Positions 8,770-17,209 of a stretch of 64,000 nucleotides of DNA are shown here, piece by piece. The stretch is from SURF-13 sp041695325. Its GTDB lineage: Bacteria; Pseudomonadota; Gammaproteobacteria; SURF-13. The translations under genes and the position numbers were made by a program. Below the pieces are notes generated by a model, which saw only the letters and a program-made list of their open reading frames with translations, did not search any database and was not told where the DNA came from. The stretch lies in contig JBGFRC010000004.1 of NCBI GenBank assembly GCA_041695325.1, positions 5,774 to 69,773 of the forward strand. The letters are read 5' to 3'. Every line of letters begins with the position of its first letter. Positions within the stretch are counted from its first letter, which is position 1.

Positions 8770-8802
8770 TTAATATTGATACCATAATACGTATAATATT
8801 AA
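8770..8802. promoter_or_regulatory. Possible operator in the divergent AT-rich region
   Basis: An 8-bp inverted repeat, TTAATATT (8770-8777) and AATATTAA (8795-8802), flanks 17 bases in the AT-rich region between the dioxygenase and the activator gene. It ends seven bases before the activator ATG. It could bind a regulator or be part of the activator's own promoter. No exact -24/-12 element was found for the dioxygenase. Confidence 0.35.
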
Positions 8803-8808
8803 GACAAC

Positions 8809-10191
8809 ATGAAACAGATTGATCACCTCGAGATGGGCAACCCGGCACTGAAGCGCTGGCTGCGCTCGGTGGGCGCCGAGGCGGCTTTCACCAGTCTCGC
8901 GCAGTTGCTGCCGGGAGCCGCGCTGTTTGCAGTGGATAAGGAGCGCAACATCGTGCTGTGGAACGACGCCGCGGAGTACCTGCTCGGTTTCAAGCGTGCG
9001 GAGGTGGTGGGGCAGCACTGCCTCAAGGCCAACCGCTGCGAGAGTTGCATGACAGGTTGCGGCATCGCCGAGCACGGGCGTCTGGAGGGCGTGCCGCTCA
9101 CCCTGTTCAACGCCACCGGTGCGCCGGTCAAGGTGCGTAAATACGCGCAAGCGTTTTTCGACGAACAGGGCGCGTTCGCGGGCGGCATTGAAATCCTGCT
9201 CCCGCACGAGCGTCCGGCGGAGGCTCCGGCGCTGCGCAAAACCCCCGCGCAGGACGCCGTGCCATTTCACGCCATGCTGAGCCGCGACCCGGCCATGCTG
9301 CAAGTGTTTGGGATCATCCGCAACGTGGCCAGGAGCGACGCCACGGTGCTGCTGCGCGGCGAGTCCGGCGTCGGCAAGGAACTGGCGGCGCGCGCTCTGC
9401 ATGACGAAAGCCATCGCAGAAACGGCCCGTTCCTGACGCTGAATTGCGCCGCGCTTGCGCCCAATCTGCTGGAAGACGAATTGTTCGGCCACATGCGCGG
9501 CGCGTTCCCCGGCGCGATCAAGGATCAAGCCGGGGTGTTCGAGCGCGCCCACGGCGGCACCTTGTTTCTGGACGACGTGGCGGAATTGCCGCCGGAGCTG
9601 CAAGCCAAGCTGCTGCGCGTGCTGGAAGAGCGCAAGGTCACGCGCGCGGGCGGCAACAACCCGATCAGCGTGGACGTGCGCGTCGTTGCGGCCACGCACC
9701 GCTCGCTGCGCGAGCAGGTGCGGCTGGGGCGCTTCCGCGAAGACCTGCTGTACCGCTTGCGCGTGGTGCCGGTGTATCTGCCGCCGCTGCGCGAGCGGCG
9801 CGGCGACGTGCCACTGCTGCTGTGGCACTTTATCGAGCAGCGCAACGCGCGCGAGACGAGGCGCATCGAGCGCATCGCGCCGGAGGCGATGCGCGTGTTG
9901 CTGGATTATCACTGGCCCGGCAACGTGCGCGAATTGCAAACCGTGCTGGAATACGCCTTTGCCGTGGGGCGCGGCAGCGAGCTGGTGTTGCAGGATTTGC
10001 CGCCGGAATTCCGCGCCACGGGCGCGCCGGTATCCACCGGCGAGCGCGCCCCGTTGCAGGACGAGGCGCAGCGCATCCGCATCGCGCTGCGCGAGACCCG
10101 CGGCCACACCGGCAAGGCTGCCGCGCTGCTCGGTGTCAGCCGCGCCACGCTATGGCGCAAGCGCAAACAGCTCGGCATCAACGGAAGTTGA
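8809..10191 (+). CDS. Sigma-54-dependent activator with N-terminal PAS-like cysteine-rich sensor
   Basis: AAA+ enhancer-binding protein (460 residues). The order is a PAS-like domain (about 30-130), an AAA+ domain (about 150-390) and a Fis-type helix-turn-helix (TGKAAALLGVSRATLWRKRK) at the C-terminus. Walker A is GESGVGKE (184-191), Walker B TLFLDD (251-256), and RFREDLLYRL is present. The sensor has a compact cysteine group at C71, C77, C80 and C84, a plausible thiol or metal switch. The sigma-54 contact loop GAFTGA reads GAFPGA (231-236), an unusual change. Divergence from a persulfide dioxygenase operon suggests a FisR-like role in sensing sulfide or persulfide. The target is inferred. 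Confidence 0.88.
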   Translation: MKQIDHLEMGNPALKRWLRSVGAEAAFTSLAQLLPGAALFAVDKERNIVLWNDAAEYLLGFKRAEVVGQHCLKANRCESCMTGCGIAEHGRLEGVPLTLFNATGAPVKVRKYAQAFFDEQGAFAGGIEILLPHERPAEAPALRKTPAQDAVPFHAMLSRDPAMLQVFGIIRNVARSDATVLLRGESGVGKELAARALHDESHRRNGPFLTLNCAALAPNLLEDELFGHMRGAFPGAIKDQAGVFERAHGGTLFLDDVAELPPELQAKLLRVLEERKVTRAGGNNPISVDVRVVAATHRSLREQVRLGRFREDLLYRLRVVPVYLPPLRERRGDVPLLLWHFIEQRNARETRRIERIAPEAMRVLLDYHWPGNVRELQTVLEYAFAVGRGSELVLQDLPPEFRATGAPVSTGERAPLQDEAQRIRIALRETRGHTGKAAALLGVSRATLWRKRKQLGINGS

Positions 10192-10215
10192 AAAAGTCCG
10201 CCCGGGACTTTTTTT
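10191..10215 (+). terminator. Intrinsic terminator after the sigma-54 activator
   Basis: AAAAAGTCC (10191-10199) pairs with GGACTTTTT (10205-10213) around a 5-base loop, followed by more T residues. It begins on the last base of the stop codon. This is a classic Rho-independent shape. Confidence 0.85.
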
Positions 10216-10225
10216 AGGGAAGCTT

Positions 10226-10400
10226 TTACATGGACACCGCCCGTTTGCCAAGCCCGTTGATCGCTGGCGCCCTGTGGTGAAAGCCCCCGTAGGCCTCCAG
10301 GCCCACGAGACAGGGTTCGAGGTGGGCGAAAAAGGACAACACTGGGTGACGCTTCTGCTTGCGCACCACGACGCGCCCGACGGTGTCCATCCCATCTGAC
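10226..10400 (-). pseudogene. Relic of an IS110-family transposase N-terminal domain
   Basis: The minus strand codes for a short stretch GMDTVGRVVVRKQKRHPVLS...LEPCLVGLEAYGGFHHRA...INGLGKRAVSM. This matches the start of IS110/IS1111-type DEDD transposases, whose pattern is GLDLGK...VLRK...PPCLVGMEACGGAHYWA...GHxVRLM. Only about 55 residues remain; the rest of the transposase and any ends are missing. The fragment is bounded by a 10-bp inverted repeat ATGGACACCG (10230-10239) and CGGTGTCCAT (10381-10390). It is followed by a tail resembling the last hairpin of the composite element. Confidence 0.6.
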
Positions 10401-10527
10401 TTAATCAGAGGTGCCTTAAATGCAATTGCGCGCCGCTGTTCGCGCACAGGCGTATAATGTTGCCGGTGTTGGGCGGAATCTCCGGTTGATAGAGCACGAC
10501 GTGAAACATACTGAAATCTCCCCTCGC

Positions 10528-10650
10528 CCCCCTTTGTCAAAGGGGGTTTATTATCATATCCCGCAGCTTGCTGCGGGCACAAAGCCTTGGGGTTTCCAAA
10601 GGGGAGTAGTGCAACTCTCCCCTTTGGTCGCCCGCGCGGATTCATTCCGC
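10528..10650. repeat. Cluster of hairpins upstream of pyrD
   Basis: The gap from 10192 to 10676 contains the terminator and the transposase relic, and then four hairpins. These are CCCCCTTTG/CAAAGGGGG (10528-10546), CCCGCAGC/GCTGCGGG (10560-10577), CCAAAGGGGAG/CTCCCCTTTGG (10596-10627) and GCGGA/TCCGC (about 10636-10650). The arms are perfect or nearly so. No coding sequence is supported here. Such hairpins are of the dispersed-repeat type; a role in pyrD leader control cannot be told from the sequence. Confidence 0.65.
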
Positions 10651-10676
10651 ACGGTGCGAAATCAAATGGATTCTAA

Positions 10677-11642
<966 letters not shown>

Positions 11643-11663
11643 GGCTCGGCGACCAGGCGTACC

Positions 11664-11820
11664 TAAAGGAACCTCTTACATTAAAGACAGAAGCTCATGC
11701 GGTGCAGGGACGCACCGCCATTTTACAATCACGCATGTGATTGTAAAATGAAGAAAAGCAAAAATCGCATTTTTGCTTTTCGTGCTCTGAGAAGTCCAGG
11801 ATGGACTTATTCAGAGCTTA
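11664..11820 (-). repeat. Composite hairpin element, copy B (inverted orientation)
   Basis: It has the same modules as copy A but in reverse order. They are an AGGAACCTCTT tail (11666 on), GCGGTGC/GCACCGC (about 11699-11718), CATTTTACAATCAC/GTGATTGTAAAATG (11719-11750), GAAAAGCAAAAAT/ATTTTTGCTTTTC (about 11753-11781) and AGTCCA/TGGACT inside GCTCTGA/TCAGAGC (about 11784-11818). It fills the space between pyrD and the convergent lipoprotein-like gene and ends just before that gene's stop codon. Confidence 0.85.
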
Positions 11821-11821
11821 G

Positions 11822-12349
11822 CTAAAAAAGCAGCGCCTTCTCCGGAAAATCAAAATCGCGCGGGTCGCCGGAAGGGTAAACCTCGGCCACCGCTTTATCA
11901 TCGTCGCCAAACACCACCACGATGCTTTTCCACGGCAGGAGGTCCGGCCCTTCGGTGGGGAAGTGAAACACGCGCGGCTTGGCCGCTTCATACATGATCG
12001 GCATGGAACGCGGCTTCTCATCGCCCACAAACATGCAGGGCGAGGTCGGCGGGCGCTCGTGGGCCTTGAGCAGTTTTTTGTCCGCGTCGTAAAGATAGGC
12101 GCGCACATAGACGTTGGCTACGGAAACCTCCTTGGCGGAAACCACCTCGACCTTGATCATCGTTACACTATCCGCGCAATGTGTGCCGATCAGCACCGAA
12201 GTTTGTCCGGCGCCGGCGCCTGAGATGCTGTTTATTTTGTAGCCGTGCGCGCCTCCACTCATGCTTGCAGCGGAGCAAGCGGCGCCCAACAAGACCGCCA
12301 GCAGAAACGGCGTTGCATGGATACTGCGATTTAATGGTTTGATTGTCAT
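11822..12349 (-). CDS. Exported protein of unknown function
   Basis: Not recognised. The product of 175 residues starts at ATG 12349, where AAGGGG is well placed upstream. It has a basic N-terminus and a hydrophobic segment FLLAVLLGAACSAAS, so it is exported; the Cys lies in an imperfect lipobox (LGAAC). The rest is a soluble beta-rich domain with a possible disulfide pair (C in GTHCADS and C in SPCMFVGD). It follows purU on the same strand, and an alternative ATG at 12367 would add six residues. Confidence 0.65.
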   Translation of the reverse strand: MTIKPLNRSIHATPFLLAVLLGAACSAASMSGGAHGYKINSISGAGAGQTSVLIGTHCADSVTMIKVEVVSAKEVSVANVYVRAYLYDADKKLLKAHERPPTSPCMFVGDEKPRSMPIMYEAAKPRVFHFPTEGPDLLPWKSIVVVFGDDDKAVAEVYPSGDPRDFDFPEKALLF

Positions 12350-12380
12350 AGATGCCCCTTTTTTCATGGATGCCGCTCAT

Positions 12381-13232
12381 TCATCTGAATACCACGGTGC
12401 GCGCACCGTGCACCAGCACGCGGTCTTCCACATGATAGCGCACGCCGCGCGACAGTACGGTCTTTTCCACGTCGCGTCCCAGGCGGACTAAATCCTCGAT
12501 CGCCTCGCTGTGATCCACGCGGATCACGTCCTGTTCGATGATGGGGCCGGCGTCGAGCTCGGCGGTGACGTAATGGCAGGTGGCGCCGATCTGCTTCACG
12601 CCGCGCTCGAACGCCTGATGATAAGGGCGCGCGCCCATGAAAGCCGGCAGCAGGCCGTGGTGGATATTGATGATGCGGTTGGGATAAGCCGCGCAAAAGG
12701 CGTCGGGCAGTATTTGCATATAGCGCGCGAGCACGACGGCGTCCGCCTGGTGTTGCCGGCACAGGCCCAGAATTTTTTCGTGCGCCGCCAGTTTGTTTGC
12801 CGGGCTCACCGGCACGTGGATATAAGGAATGCCGTGCCATTCGACCAAGCTGCGCAAATCCTGGTGATTGGAAATCACGCACGGGATATCGAAATCAAAT
12901 TCCTTGCTGCGCCAGCGGTAGAGCAAATCCGCCAGGCAGTGATCCTGCCTGCTTGCGAGCAGCACCACGCGCTTCTTCAGCGCGGAATCGTTGATGTTCC
13001 ACTGCATGTTGAACTCGGAGGCGACGGGCGTAAAGCGCGCGCGGAATTCGTCCGCCCCGAACGGCAGCGAAGACGCCAGTATTTCCTGGCGCATGAAGAA
13101 ATGGCGCCTGTCCGGTTCGCTGTGGCTCGCGCTCTCGCCGATGGTGCCGCCGTGCGCGGCGATAAACGCGCTCACCGCGGCGATGATGCCGGGGCGGTCG
13201 AGGCAGGACAGCGTCAGTCTATAGTGGCGCAT
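12381..13232 (-). CDS. purU: Formyltetrahydrofolate deformylase
   Basis: Hydrolyses 10-formyl-THF to THF and formate, balancing one-carbon pools and supplying formate to PurT. The 283-residue product has an N-terminal ACT domain (LSCLDRPGIIAAVSAFIAAHGG) and a formyltransferase-type catalytic domain with VLARYMQILP, NIHHGLLPAFMGARPYHQA and a GxTxHYV-like GATCHYVTAELDAGPII, which carry the Asn-His-Asp catalytic set. It is divergent from folA, another folate gene, whose start lies 43 bases away. Confidence 0.95.
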   Translation of the reverse strand: MRHYRLTLSCLDRPGIIAAVSAFIAAHGGTIGESASHSEPDRRHFFMRQEILASSLPFGADEFRARFTPVASEFNMQWNINDSALKKRVVLLASRQDHCLADLLYRWRSKEFDFDIPCVISNHQDLRSLVEWHGIPYIHVPVSPANKLAAHEKILGLCRQHQADAVVLARYMQILPDAFCAAYPNRIINIHHGLLPAFMGARPYHQAFERGVKQIGATCHYVTAELDAGPIIEQDVIRVDHSEAIEDLVRLGRDVEKTVLSRGVRYHVEDRVLVHGARTVVFR

Positions 13233-13275
13233 GACATGGTATTATCGCCCTATTCACCCTAGGCACGCAAAACAC

Positions 13276-13770
13276 ATGCGCATTTCCCTCATCGCGGCCA
13301 TGGATGAAAACCGCGCCATCGGCGTCAATAACACCTTGCCGTGGCGGCTGCCCGCCGACCTGCGCCATTTCCGAGAGATAACCATGGGCAAAGCGGTGTT
13401 GATGGGGCGCAAGACCTTCGAGTCCATCGGCAAACCGCTGCCGGGCAGGCGCAACATCATTCTCACGCGCGACCCCGGCTATCAGGCGCCGGGGTGCGAG
13501 GTGGCGCACACACTGGACCAAGCCCTGGCGGCGGGCGCGGAAAATGAAGAACTGATGGTGCTGGGCGGGGAGGACTTGTTCGCCCAGCTTCTGCCGCGCG
13601 CCGCGCGTCTGTATTTGACCGAAATCCACGCTTGTTTCCCCGGCGACGCCTGGTTCCCCGCGTTCAGCAAGCAGGAGTGGGTGGAGATTAGGCGCGTCCG
13701 GCACGCCGCGGATGAAAAAAATCCTTACGCTTACAGCTTTGTGACCTGGGAGCGGCGCGAGGCGGCTTGA
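13276..13770 (+). CDS. folA: Dihydrofolate reductase
   Basis: Reduces dihydrofolate to tetrahydrofolate with NADPH. The 164-residue product starts at ATG 13276 (MRISLIAAMDENRAIG); the frame is open further upstream but only this start aligns with the family. Typical motifs are LPWRLPADLRHF (with the active-site Asp after the Trp loop), MGRKTFESIGKPLPGR and VLGGEDLFAQ. It is divergent from purU. Confidence 0.96.
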   Translation: MRISLIAAMDENRAIGVNNTLPWRLPADLRHFREITMGKAVLMGRKTFESIGKPLPGRRNIILTRDPGYQAPGCEVAHTLDQALAAGAENEELMVLGGEDLFAQLLPRAARLYLTEIHACFPGDAWFPAFSKQEWVEIRRVRHAADEKNPYAYSFVTWERREAA

Positions 13771-13908
13771 GCTTGCGCGGTGACGGTGTTTGCGCCTAGT
13801 ATAATAGAGCCTGCTCCGGCTTCCCCTGTCGCCTGTCACCCACAAGCCGGGCGGACGCAAACCGGTGTAGGTCGCACTAAGGTGCTACGATTGGCCAGGA
13901 GGTATCCC

Positions 13909-14118
13909 ATGAAACCCAACATTGGAAATACCGAAAAGATTATTCGTGTCATTATCGGGGTTGCCCTGTTATCGTTGTTGTTTGTGCTGGAGGGAAATGC
14001 GCGTTACCTGGGGCTCATCGGCGTCATTCCCCTCGTGACGGCGGCGATAAGCTGGTGTCCGGTCTGGGCGTTGCTCGGCATCAATACCTGTCCCGCAACG
14101 CAGCCGAAATCTGGCTAA
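13909..14118 (+). CDS. DUF2892 (YgaP-type) small membrane protein
   Basis: A 69-residue protein MKPNIGNTEKIIRVIIGVAL with two hydrophobic segments separated by a short loop, then WCPVWALLGINTC. This is the DUF2892 fold, often found fused to or beside rhodanese domains in sulfur-active bacteria. The start is fixed by the strong AGGAGGT seven bases upstream. A perfect TATAAT hexamer lies at 13800-13805, leaving a leader of about 100 bases that holds no recognised riboswitch. Confidence 0.85.
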   Translation: MKPNIGNTEKIIRVIIGVALLSLLFVLEGNARYLGLIGVIPLVTAAISWCPVWALLGINTCPATQPKSG

Positions 14119-14173
14119 ACGCAACGCCAGCCGTTGCCTTGGTAACGCCGCAATGCGGTAGGAAGAACTTTTT

Positions 14174-15571
14174 GTGCTGAGACATCACTGGTTATTACTC
14201 ATCCCCCTCCTGGCGCTGGCATCCTGCACCTCGCCGACGCTGCCGCAGGTCGAGCGCACCACGGAAACCGTTATTGGCAAACTCGACCCCAAGGGCTGGA
14301 TCGTGTCCTCCGCGCACGCCAGCCCGGATGGGCGACGCCTCGCCTACGTCATAGAGCAGAATAACGAGCAGTTTGTCGTGCTCGACGGCAAAGAGGGCAA
14401 GCGCTACGACGGCATCGGCGCGCATTCCAGCTTCTTCAGCCCGGACAGCCGGCGCGTGGCCTACGGCGCCATGCGGAACGGCGCCTGGTACATGGTGGTA
14501 GACGGCAGGGAAACCGGCCCTTACCGGGCGGTGGAAGCGCCCGTCTTCAGCCCCGACGGCCGGCGCGTCGCCTACAAGGCGCTGCTGGAACAGGGCACCG
14601 CGGTGGTGGTGGAGGGCGTGAGCGGAAAAGTGTACGACGGCGTCATACCGCACTCCATCCTGTTCAGCCCCGACAGCCGCCGTGTGGCGTTTATCGCCAG
14701 AGAAGAAACGCCGTACGGCGACGGCGCAATGTTTGTGGTAGTGGACGGCAAGGAAGGCGCGCGCTATGAAATCATCGGTGAGAACTCGCTCACGTTCAGC
14801 CCGGACAGCCGGCACCTGGCCTATCGCGCCTTCGACCATGGGATGCAGTTCGCGGTGGTGGATGGACAAGAGCAGCGGCACTATGAAGGCGTCAACACCA
14901 TCATCCCCGTGTTTTCCCCGGACAGCCGTCATCTCGCCTATTTCGCGGAGCGCGACAGTCGCCAATTTCTGGTGGTGGACGGCGAGGAAGGCCAGCCGCA
15001 CCGGAAAATTTACAGCCCCGAACCGGTATTCAGCCGTGACGGGAAACACCTGGCCTATATCGTGGAAGAGAAGGAAAACCACTACGCCGTTGTGGACGGC
15101 GCGGCGGGCAAGCATTATGACGAGATCGCCAGTTTCAACGTCACTTTCAGCAACGACGGCGCCCGCTACGCCTACGTCGCCCGGCACAACGGCAAGCAGT
15201 TTCTGGTGGTGGACGGCAAGGAGCTTGCCGCCTACGACGGCGTCGGCACGCAGTCGCCTTTTTTCAGTCCCGACGGCAGGCGCGTGGCCTATTACGCCAT
15301 GACTGGCGACAGGCTGTTCGCCGTCGTGGACGGCGTGGCGCAGAAACACTATGCCGCCATCGGCAAGGGTAATCCGCTGTTCAGCCCGGACGGACGCCAC
15401 GCCGCCTACCGTGCGCGGATGGGCGACAGCAGCGTGGTGGTGGTGGACGGGAGGGAGCAAAAAATCTACGACCTCATCCTGTCCGAGATCGTCTTTCTCT
15501 CCTCAAACGAGATTCAGTATTTTGCGGTGAAGGATGATATGGTGTACCGGGTCAACAGCCGTATTTATTAA
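14174..15571 (+). CDS. Lipoprotein with about ten PD40/WD40-like repeats
   Basis: Starts at GTG. A signal peptide ends in the lipobox LASC (LLLIPLLALASCTSP), so a mature lipoprotein of about 450 residues is expected. From about residue 50 to the end there are ten repeats of roughly 38-40 residues with the pattern FSPDSRRVAY...FVVVDGKEG..YDGI, and an eleventh that has decayed at the C-terminus. This is the TolB-like PD40 beta-propeller unit. The partner and function are unknown. The repeats are very even, which suggests recent duplication. No operon partner is seen; strong hairpins follow. Confidence 0.85.
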   Translation: MLRHHWLLLIPLLALASCTSPTLPQVERTTETVIGKLDPKGWIVSSAHASPDGRRLAYVIEQNNEQFVVLDGKEGKRYDGIGAHSSFFSPDSRRVAYGAMRNGAWYMVVDGRETGPYRAVEAPVFSPDGRRVAYKALLEQGTAVVVEGVSGKVYDGVIPHSILFSPDSRRVAFIAREETPYGDGAMFVVVDGKEGARYEIIGENSLTFSPDSRHLAYRAFDHGMQFAVVDGQEQRHYEGVNTIIPVFSPDSRHLAYFAERDSRQFLVVDGEEGQPHRKIYSPEPVFSRDGKHLAYIVEEKENHYAVVDGAAGKHYDEIASFNVTFSNDGARYAYVARHNGKQFLVVDGKELAAYDGVGTQSPFFSPDGRRVAYYAMTGDRLFAVVDGVAQKHYAAIGKGNPLFSPDGRHAAYRARMGDSSVVVVDGREQKIYDLILSEIVFLSSNEIQYFAVKDDMVYRVNSRIY

Positions 15572-15575
15572 CTCG

Positions 15576-15604
15576 GCAATAAAATACATCCTGTATTTTA
15601 TTGC
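15576..15604. terminator. Hairpin after the propeller lipoprotein gene
   Basis: GCAATAAAATACA (15576-15588) and TGTATTTTATTGC (15592-15604) form a perfect 13-bp stem around a TCC loop, five bases after the stop. It is likely to end transcription of the plus-strand gene, possibly in both directions. Confidence 0.7.
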
Positions 15605-15607
15605 TAT

Positions 15608-15711
15608 CGCCAAGGCCGGTACACGCCCGGCCTTGTCTCACGCGGCTTAGGGCCGCGGCAGGGCATCCGTGCCCTGCGATTAACCCGGCAACTTACTTGC
15701 CGGGTTAATCG
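15608..15711. repeat. Three further hairpins between convergent genes
   Basis: AAGGCCGG/CCGGCCTT lies at about 15611-15634, GCAGGGCA/TGCCCTGC at about 15658-15677 and CGATTAACCCGGCAA/TTGCCGGGTTAATCG at about 15677-15711. The last overlaps the apaH stop codon (15705-15707) and would end apaH transcription. The GGGCATCCGTGCCC loop resembles loops in the composite elements. Confidence 0.7.
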
Positions 15712-16532
15712 AATTTTTGGTGCGCGCGGCACGGAAGCCGCACCTGCTCGCCCCGCGCATCATCAAGACGCATGGCAAGCAAACCGCCGCCCCACACACA
15801 ACCACCGTCGAGCGGAAATACCCTGGCCACGGGATATGCGCCCAGCGTGGCCCAGTGGCCGAAGATGATTTTCAAATCCGCGCTGCGCCGCCCCGGCACC
15901 TCAAACCAGGGCATATAACCCTCAGGCTGCGTACCCGGCGCGCCCTTTTCCTGCAACGCCAGAACGCCGTGGGCGTTGCAGTAACGCAAACGCGTCAGAC
16001 AATTGGTGATAAACCGCAAGCGCTCCCGGCCGGTGAGCGCCTCCGACCACTGCCGCGGTTCGCCGCCGTACATCGCGCGCAAAAAATCCGCATGATGCGC
16101 TCCGCGCAACACCATTTCAACCTCGTGCGCGCAGGCGCGCGCCTGCTGCAAATCCCACTGCGGCGGCAATCCCGCGTGGATCAGGGTAAAGCCGAGCACC
16201 GCGTCATGGTGCAGCAGCGGCCGCGCGCGCAGCCACTCCAGCAGCTCATCCCGGTCCGGCGCATTTACCACATCCTCGAAAGTGTCTTCGCGCTTATAGC
16301 GTTCGCAACCTTGCGCCACCGCTAGCAGATGCAAATCGTGATTGCCCAGCACCGTGATCGCGCGCGCGCCGAGCCCTTTTACGAGGCGCAAGGTCTCCAG
16401 CGACTTCGGGCCGCGATTGACCAGATCGCCCGTAAACCACAGATTATCGTCCGGCCCGAACTGGAGTTTTGCCAGCAACACCTGCAATTCATCAAAACAA
16501 CCCTGCACGTCGCCAATAGCGTAGACGGCCAC
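15705..16532 (-). CDS. apaH: Bis(5'-nucleosyl)-tetraphosphatase, symmetrical
   Basis: Cleaves Ap4A to two ADP and removes Np4 caps from RNA. The 275-residue product starts at GTG (MAVYAIGDVQG) with AAGGAAA upstream. Metallophosphatase motifs are present: GDVQGC, GDLVNRGPKSLE and GNHDLHLL, then a late HAGLPPQWD and GHWATLGAY. It lies 11 bases after the MarR-type gene on the same strand, so they may be cotranscribed. Confidence 0.96.
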   Translation of the reverse strand: MAVYAIGDVQGCFDELQVLLAKLQFGPDDNLWFTGDLVNRGPKSLETLRLVKGLGARAITVLGNHDLHLLAVAQGCERYKREDTFEDVVNAPDRDELLEWLRARPLLHHDAVLGFTLIHAGLPPQWDLQQARACAHEVEMVLRGAHHADFLRAMYGGEPRQWSEALTGRERLRFITNCLTRLRYCNAHGVLALQEKGAPGTQPEGYMPWFEVPGRRSADLKIIFGHWATLGAYPVARVFPLDGGCVWGGGLLAMRLDDARGEQVRLPCRAHQKFD

Positions 16533-16543
16533 GTTGATTTCCT

Positions 16544-17116
16544 TTATTCAGCCGGTACCGCTTCGTGTTCGCGGCAGATCTTGCGTGATTCCGCCGCCTT
16601 GAGCGGCTCCTGCGTCAGACCGCAGCGGAATTTGTTTGCACCCTCGCGCAAGAAGTGCCGACAGGTGCGGCAGACGCCGAAGCTGCGCGCCCCGTTCGCC
16701 TGCTGCATCACGCGCAACACTTTTTCCAGTCCCCTGACCAGCTCATCCAGCTCGCGCTTGTTCAGTTTTGCGCTGGTCGCGACCCATAGCTCAGGCGGCA
16801 CCAGAGCGGCGAGGATAGCCTGTCCCCTGCGCGTCAGCTCCACGCGCACCACGCGGCGGTCCTGCGCATCCTCGGTCTTTTTCACCAGATCCAGGTTTTC
16901 CAGCACCAGCAGTGTCTGCGAAGCCGTGCCCTTGGTCACGCCCAGATACTCGGTGAGCGCAGCAGGGGTGTTGCTGTAACGGTTGGCCTGGGCGAAGAAA
17001 CCGAGCGCGTGGAGATGCGTCGGCTGCAAGCCGTATTCCGCGCCGCGCTTACGCAGCTCGGCGCGCAGCAGGCCGCCGATGCGCTCCAGCAATTCGTAAC
17101 CCTGATGTTTTTCCAT
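16544..17116 (-). CDS. MarR-family regulator with a C-terminal four-cysteine motif
   Basis: A winged-helix repressor of 190 residues. The DNA-binding region is LTEYLGVTKGTASQTLLVLENLDLVKK with a wing at DRRVVRVELTRRGQ. After the MarR fold a short extension contains CRTCRHF, CGLTQE and CREHE, spaced as C-x2-C-x12-C-x15-C. It could bind zinc or an iron-sulfur cluster, giving redox or NO sensing. It is divergent from a cytochrome P460 gene, with two copies of one palindrome between them. It is probably the repressor of both genes. Confidence 0.88.
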   Translation of the reverse strand: MEKHQGYELLERIGGLLRAELRKRGAEYGLQPTHLHALGFFAQANRYSNTPAALTEYLGVTKGTASQTLLVLENLDLVKKTEDAQDRRVVRVELTRRGQAILAALVPPELWVATSAKLNKRELDELVRGLEKVLRVMQQANGARSFGVCRTCRHFLREGANKFRCGLTQEPLKAAESRKICREHEAVPAE

Positions 17117-17123
17117 GGCTCTA

Positions 17124-17142
17124 TAGTATCGTCTCGATACGG
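17124..17142. promoter_or_regulatory. Operator 1 for the MarR-type regulator
   Basis: GTATCG (17126-17131), TCT spacer, CGATAC (17135-17140). It is the weaker of two related palindromes (6-bp arms) and lies eight bases upstream of the regulator ATG, over its likely -10 region, so it would serve autoregulation. Confidence 0.7.
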
Positions 17143-17144
17143 TA

Positions 17145-17174
17145 TTGACAATTCCCGCGCGCGCGGTTTATAGT
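17145..17174 (+). promoter_or_regulatory. Sigma-70 promoter of the cytochrome P460 gene
   Basis: A perfect -35 TTGACA (17145-17150) is followed after 18 bases by TATAGT (17169-17174). The -10 overlaps operator 2, so a bound repressor would block RNA polymerase. Confidence 0.7.
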
Positions 17175-17189
17175 ATCGCCTCGATACTA
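17171..17189. promoter_or_regulatory. Operator 2 for the MarR-type regulator
   Basis: TAGTATCG (17171-17178), CCT spacer, CGATACTA (17182-17189): 8-bp perfect arms. Its centre is 47 bases from that of operator 1. It covers the -10 of the P460 promoter. Confidence 0.8.
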
Positions 17190-17209
17190 ACAAACGGAGG
17201 TTCACCGTC

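Noticed and set aside
13231..13275. folA start at 13231
   Set aside because: The added residues do not align with DHFR; ATG 13276 gives the canonical N-terminus.
13806..13896. Riboswitch in the leader of the DUF2892 gene
   Set aside because: The leader is long enough but no known aptamer signature could be recognised by eye.
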